64,000 bases of DNA from Uranotaenia lowii (taxonomy: Eukaryota > Arthropoda > Insecta > Diptera > Culicidae): positions 325,471,406 through 325,535,405 of the forward strand of contig NC_073692.1 of the NCBI RefSeq assembly GCF_029784155.1, written 5' to 3'. The notes beneath the pieces are model-generated. The model was given only the letters and a program-made list of their open reading frames with translations, ran no database searches and was not told the DNA's origin. The translations under genes and the position numbers were made by a program. This document shows positions 59,271 to 64,000 of the stretch, piece by piece (the stretch's first letter is position 1; each line of letters starts with the position of its first letter).

Positions 59271-62150
59271 TTTATTTATAAAATTTTCGCATCATGTATC
59301 TACTTGGTAGGCTGTTTGTGTACATACAAGAACATATTGTTTGTATGCTTCCAGGTGTCTAAACAAGTCAAAATTTATTCCCAAAGAACCGAGAATGTAT
59401 GCAAACATTATTTAATTGTACAGAAATAAACGACAGGTGGACCTGGACACACTCTATCGCAATATGGTAAATTATAAATAAATGCATAATACAACAGTTG
59501 TATCTGAAAACAGGACAACAACAGAAAACAGATATAAACTTGTTCTACACACAAGTTTTAATTTGTGTAAAAAAGACAAAGCATTTTCCAACTACCCTAC
59601 GAGAAACATAACTTTTTGAGTTACAATTACTGCTAGTTCTGGAAGGAGGAAGTTACATCATTGCCGCAAAATAATCGATCCCGGGCTGCTGATCCGGTTG
59701 TCCGAGTTTGCTGCAAAATGTAGGCCTGCATGGGGATCTACCTTACTGTACATACTCTACTCACGTTCCCTTTTTGTTACTAAAAACTTGTACCGGACCT
59801 TTACCGATTCCAAACAGCTGATTGTTGTTTCCCTTCTTACTACATCTAGTCGGTACATCCTCAGCGCTCTGCCACCCGGCATTGAGTCGGACGGAATATG
59901 TTCCATATATGGAAACCTGGCTGATATTGATTTTTTCCCTCGCTGCGGACAACAAGTTCGTTAGTCTCGGCTTTAACTCCAGTGAAGTGCAGTACGATGT
60001 GTCTATATGGTTATGTTCCATTAGCATCGAACTGTATAGATACACGACGCTAAAGGTAGTCTCGAGTTATGGCGTAGAACAAGACAAGAATCAGGGAGTC
60101 TGGTTCACATGTTGATCGACCTTCACTCGGAACACTCTCGGAACGAGTAACTCGTGGCAGAGCACAATGAGACGTATAGTCTTGAACTTCAGCTGATTTT
60201 TTCCTTTTGGGAAACTTCCTCCTCCGCATTCTTCATATGCGGCGGCTGTAAACGACGACGATGGGTATCCGATTGTTGAATCGTTCAGTCGGTTCGCATG
60301 AAACCCCTTTTCCGGAGCGGTTGGTTCAGCGAAAACCGAAAAGACCTACATCGGAGAAGTATGATAATTGATTCACACCTTTCCGCCTTTTTCTGATCTT
60401 GTTGGCTCTTTGAGGTAAAGTCACAAAGAACCATGACCGTGGCAGTGGGACAAGATCCCCTGTTTCATGCGACTAATGATGCATGACTGTATTACCTGTA
60501 TCTACACAATGTACAGTTTACATATTATATTATTCTTAGAACAGTCAGTGTACGCTAGAATCAAGTATCCACCACCATCGATTTGCATGTGTCTGGCGTT
60601 TGCGGTTCAATGGTTTGTTGTTCTTTTATGCCCTGTGGTAGTTTCGTTCTATATGGTTGAAGAAGAAACAAGATAAAAAACGAACGTTCGCTTGGTTTGT
60701 TACTTATTCTTTATTTCCGTGGGAGGAAACGATGGAGTTAAACGCCGGAAGATCTTTCACTTAACCGGTCATAACAGAAGAGGAATAAATAATAATAATG
60801 CAAATGATTACTCATCATTTCTAGAAATGTGTTCAGTTTTTATTGAAATTTCAGCGATGGCCGAATGTATCAATTTCGTTGAAATTGGGAAAAAAAAATC
60901 AAATTAGTTTCTAGTTTATGATCATCATTACCTATGTAGGATGTCTTAAGTTGGCTGTTAAATTTCGTATTTGTTCAAAGCTAGATGTGGATAAGTCACG
61001 TTTAACTTAACACTTCTGATTGTAAATTCAACTACTTTTATACATTTGATTCCCAGCATAATATTCAAAATGGTTGATATGCAATTCAAAAGGTGAAAAA
61101 TTTCAGGTTATTCTCCTGTTTCCTTAAATCGTTATTTATTCAATAGACAAAAGCGAAAACTAAAACCACTTAATTTCGTCAACCTGTCCAAAATGCATCC
61201 ATCCGAGTAATGGCTCAATAAAAGTCTTTACACGCTTCATTCCACAATGAGCAGAGCACTATTTTCGGTCAAGTTTCTACTTGGCCTATCGATGACGGAA
61301 CCGAAAAATACCCATGATGTGTGTGAGCTTTGGTGTCTGATATTGCGCGTTTGCCTGTCACCAAATTTTTTTAAGCGCTTTGCCAAATATTGCTATATTT
61401 TTTTGCCGGCAATTATCGCATTGTTTGTTAGCGGTTATTCTAATCTGTTTTAGGGGATAAACCAAAAGTTGTTGTAAATTATTGCAATTTAGTGACTTTC
61501 CTTTTGTGTGTTAAAGAGTTTGATATTGAAATAACGTGCCTATCAAGTATTACAAAGTTTAAAGGTGTTTTGAAAAGTGCTGAAAATTATTTTTATTGGT
61601 TTGCATTTTATTTACAGGATGTTCAATAAGTTCGAATACACCATATATGGAACGGAAAACAGAAGAATGTGCTGCATACGATGGATTTGAAAAACGTGTG
61701 AAGCAAGTTAACCCTAATCCGCTTTTGATTGTTTATGACACTATTGGAAGTTTGGCGGCTTGTAACTTTATTCGGGTGCATATAAATATATTGCGGAAAA
61801 CTTGCGTTAGTATAGTCAAAATCCAGTGCAAAGTTGAATTTAAGTCTTAGAAAATCTGAGAAATTGCTAATTTACAAAAGGTTAAAAAACAGCAACTTTT
61901 TAAAACTCGTCAAATTTCTGTGTTTTGTATTTTAAATATCCTTAAAATGCAAAAATGTGCCCAATTCCGTTAACTTTTCAATCCTCTATTCAAAATTTAT
62001 CTGATGTGACTTTGACGATTCATTGATTGAAATGTACGGTTTTTATACCGCTTTTTTTCCATTTTTTGTGTTCATGTTCTTAAAATTAAAAAAAAAAATA
62101 TTGTTATGTGCAACGTATTCTACTTCTAACTTAAGTTTTCTTGGACACTG
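59271..62150. other. No supported gene
   Basis: Compositionally more balanced around 59640-60450 and 61200-61450, with several short ORFs, none with domains, good splice sites or conserved character. It may be intron or intergenic DNA. Confidence 0.4.
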
Positions 62151-62154
62151 AGTG

Positions 62155-62410
62155 AAATTTTTTGAGCATTCCGTAGCTAATCTACAGGCTATTTCCCGAA
62201 GCATATTTTTTAGGATTTTTTTTCTTAGACTTTGAATAACGGAAAACTGGTTGAATAGTGTCTGAGAAACATATTTGAGTTACATTACGAGGTTTCCAAA
62301 ACTTCAAATTTTGTTTACCAACAAGAGATATGTAGCGGTTTGGAGCGAGGAATTTCAAATTGACACTTCAGGGACTGTAACGGGTAAAAATTTCAGGGAC
62401 GGATGAAGGT
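62155..62410. repeat. Dispersed repeat shared with 38200-38630
   Basis: Shares blocks GCATATTTTTTAGGATTTTT, CAAATTGACACT and GGATGAAGGTTAA with the left copy. Confidence 0.45.
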
Positions 62411-62759
62411 TAATGGCTTAAATAATTAGTGTTATTTATCATTCTTAAATTCCTATCAATTGGAATAAAGATTTATAAATTCTGACGAGTGGATTTAAAA
62501 TTGTCGTGAGTTTAATTTGTGTCCGAAATTATTGAGCGTATCGAGCGCACCTGGTATGGTAAAATTGGTTTATCTTTGTGCATTCTTTAAAAAACACATT
62601 TAAAATTTTGAATCTCTTGCCTGAAAATTCCAATCTCAAGTTGCCATAAGATCTTGACAAGAGCTATAGGATATTAGTGGATAACCTTCAAATTTAGTAG
62701 AATTTTCAATATTCAAATACAATAAAAATCAGGGAGCACGATTGGAAAATCAATTTGAT

Positions 62760-63500
62760 TGGCGTTTTTTCCGACGTCGGAATCTTAAATCTTTTATACT
62801 CTTATATCCCATTTTGTTTTTTTCCTCTAGAATACATCGTCAAACTATTTTGACATCTTAGCCTTGAATATAACTTAGTTATATACCCTTATTTTATTTT
62901 ATGCTTTTATGCGATTTTCAGTGATTAACCGCATTTGAAAGTTCAACGGAAGCCCGCAAATTCTTGAAATTGGAATTTCAAGATGATGTCAGATAGCGAA
63001 TTTGACTTCTCCTAGTTTAGCGCTTTTAATTTATACTCATATTATGGGTTTCAAGCGGTTATCTATAATATAATACAGGTTTGAAAAGATAAGCTCAAGC
63101 CGCCATTTTAGATTTCAAGATAGCGTTTTCGAAATTTGACTTCTTCTTGATTGTATAGCGTTTTCACCCCATACGAATATAGTGGGGGTTTCATTCAATT
63201 TTCAGTGATTCACATCATTTTAAACTTATGTGGAAGCCCCTAGTTCGTCTTTTTTTTTTTTTATTTTTTTTTTTTTTTGTAGCGTTTTTTTGTTTGACGG
63301 TGAGTCCTTTTATCCATTACACAAAATGTGGAGTTTTCATGTGATATTCAGAGATTCGTAGCATTTTTAAAGTTAATTGGAAGCCGTCATCTTGGATTTT
63401 AAAATGACGTCGGATTGCAAAATACGACTTTTACTTGTTGAGCCCTTGCAACTAATATCCATATTCAGGGGGCTTTATGCGATTTTCAGTCTTACAGCAG
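62760..63500. repeat. Degenerate tandem repeat, period about 144 bp
   Basis: The word ATTTTCAGTGATTC (and variants) recurs at about 62911, 63054 (decayed), 63198, 63343 and 63478, spaced 135-145 bases. Each unit continues with TGGAAGCC, ATTTCAAGATGA, and TTTGACTTCT in the same order. Confidence 0.6.
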
Positions 63501-64000
63501 GGGGGAGAAACATTTTAAACCAACGGGCCAGTTTTATTTCAAAATCTTCACGGTGTGTCGTACCTTTATAAAATAACTCTCGCCAATTATTTGCAGAACT
63601 CTATAGATAATAACAAAAAGGTTTTCTAGGTAAAAAAAGTGAAATCGTAATAATTGCAAGTTTTTAGAGATTTTTTTTTTAAGATTGATGTTATTTATTT
63701 CAAATCTTTAAAAAGAAATTAACATCGTTTTTACAAATCTGCCGAAAATAATTGGTTACGTCAACAAATCAAAGTCAGGGTTTGTTGAAAATCATTGAAT
63801 TTCAATTAACTTTTACTTCTTCGCAAACATTCGTTCTTCCAATCATAGACATCATTTTCCCTAGAATCGGATATTTTTCAAAATCTTTCAACGATGCACA
63901 AAAACTCGTTTCCATATAAAAATCTCTTTAAGACGGCGGTAGCTACTCATTACTTTCATTCAAAAGTCTCCTGGAGCTATGTATATCACAGCAATTCCTT
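63501..64000. other. No gene seen
   Basis: AT-rich sequence to the window end. Confidence 0.4.

Noticed and set aside
59698..60115. Overlapping ORFs near 59.7-60.1 kb as host exons
   Set aside because: No splice context, no domain, and similar open length in other frames.

Overview
This is an animal nuclear window, almost certainly from a dipteran and probably from a mosquito. The genes have GT-AG introns and AATAAA poly(A) signals. The IAP-family gene has the three-BIR, RING layout of Drosophila Diap2. The non-LTR elements are of the I and LOA/R1 kind that is common in Culicidae. The species assignment is inference. Host coding sequence is a small fraction; most of the window is AT-rich non-coding DNA packed with mobile elements, many nested.

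Layout. 0-0.5 kb holds a possible very small spliced gene. 0.5-5.3 kb is AT-rich with long degenerate tracts built on GAATTCTGAA-like words, interrupted by an 895-bp TIR element. 5.49-6.72 kb (+) is a complete four-exon Rrp8 (rRNA adenine methyltransferase). 7.3-16.7 kb (-) is an I-like LINE whose ORF2 is split by a 4.1-kb hAT insertion with a perfect 8-bp target duplication. Removing the insertion leaves one open frame of 1293 codons. 16.8-18.2 kb holds a small cysteine-rich spliced gene candidate and a second I-type ORF1 fragment. 18.5-20.4 kb (-) has a glutaredoxin-like (C5orf63/YDR286C type) exon and a complete mitochondrial acetyl-CoA acetyltransferase. 20.8-21.7 kb is an AATCTGAA-word tract carrying a solo LTR. 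22.4-24.6 kb (+) is a complete three-exon Diap2 orthologue. 27.0-27.6 kb has fragments of one or two small, possibly decayed genes.

28.9-32.1 kb is an internally deleted gypsy-type LTR element (gag-protease only) with a hAT MITE inside. From 33 kb to the end I find no recognisable host gene. There is a GC-richer segment at 33.2-34.1 kb that could be the first exon region of a long gene, and one exon-like block at 51.1-51.3 kb. Together they raise the possibility that much of 34-64 kb is intron, which is speculative. The rest is a catalogue of elements: several hAT MITEs, fold-back elements, TA-flanked MITEs, a 446-bp tRNA-derived SINE with 22-bp target duplications, an ORF1-only 'half-LINE', a 2-kb Helitron containing a later LINE insertion, a three-deep nest at 52.9-55.8 kb, and a 144-bp tandem array at the right end.

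The recognisable host genes have separate roles: Rrp8 in nucleolar rRNA methylation, Acat1 in mitochondrial ketone-body and isoleucine metabolism, the glutaredoxin-like protein in thiol chemistry, and Diap2 in caspase restraint and IMD immune signalling. No pathway linkage is evident. I did not find a convincing undescribed biochemical system. The most informative unusual content is the transposon stratigraphy and a few unassigned small ORFs and exons.
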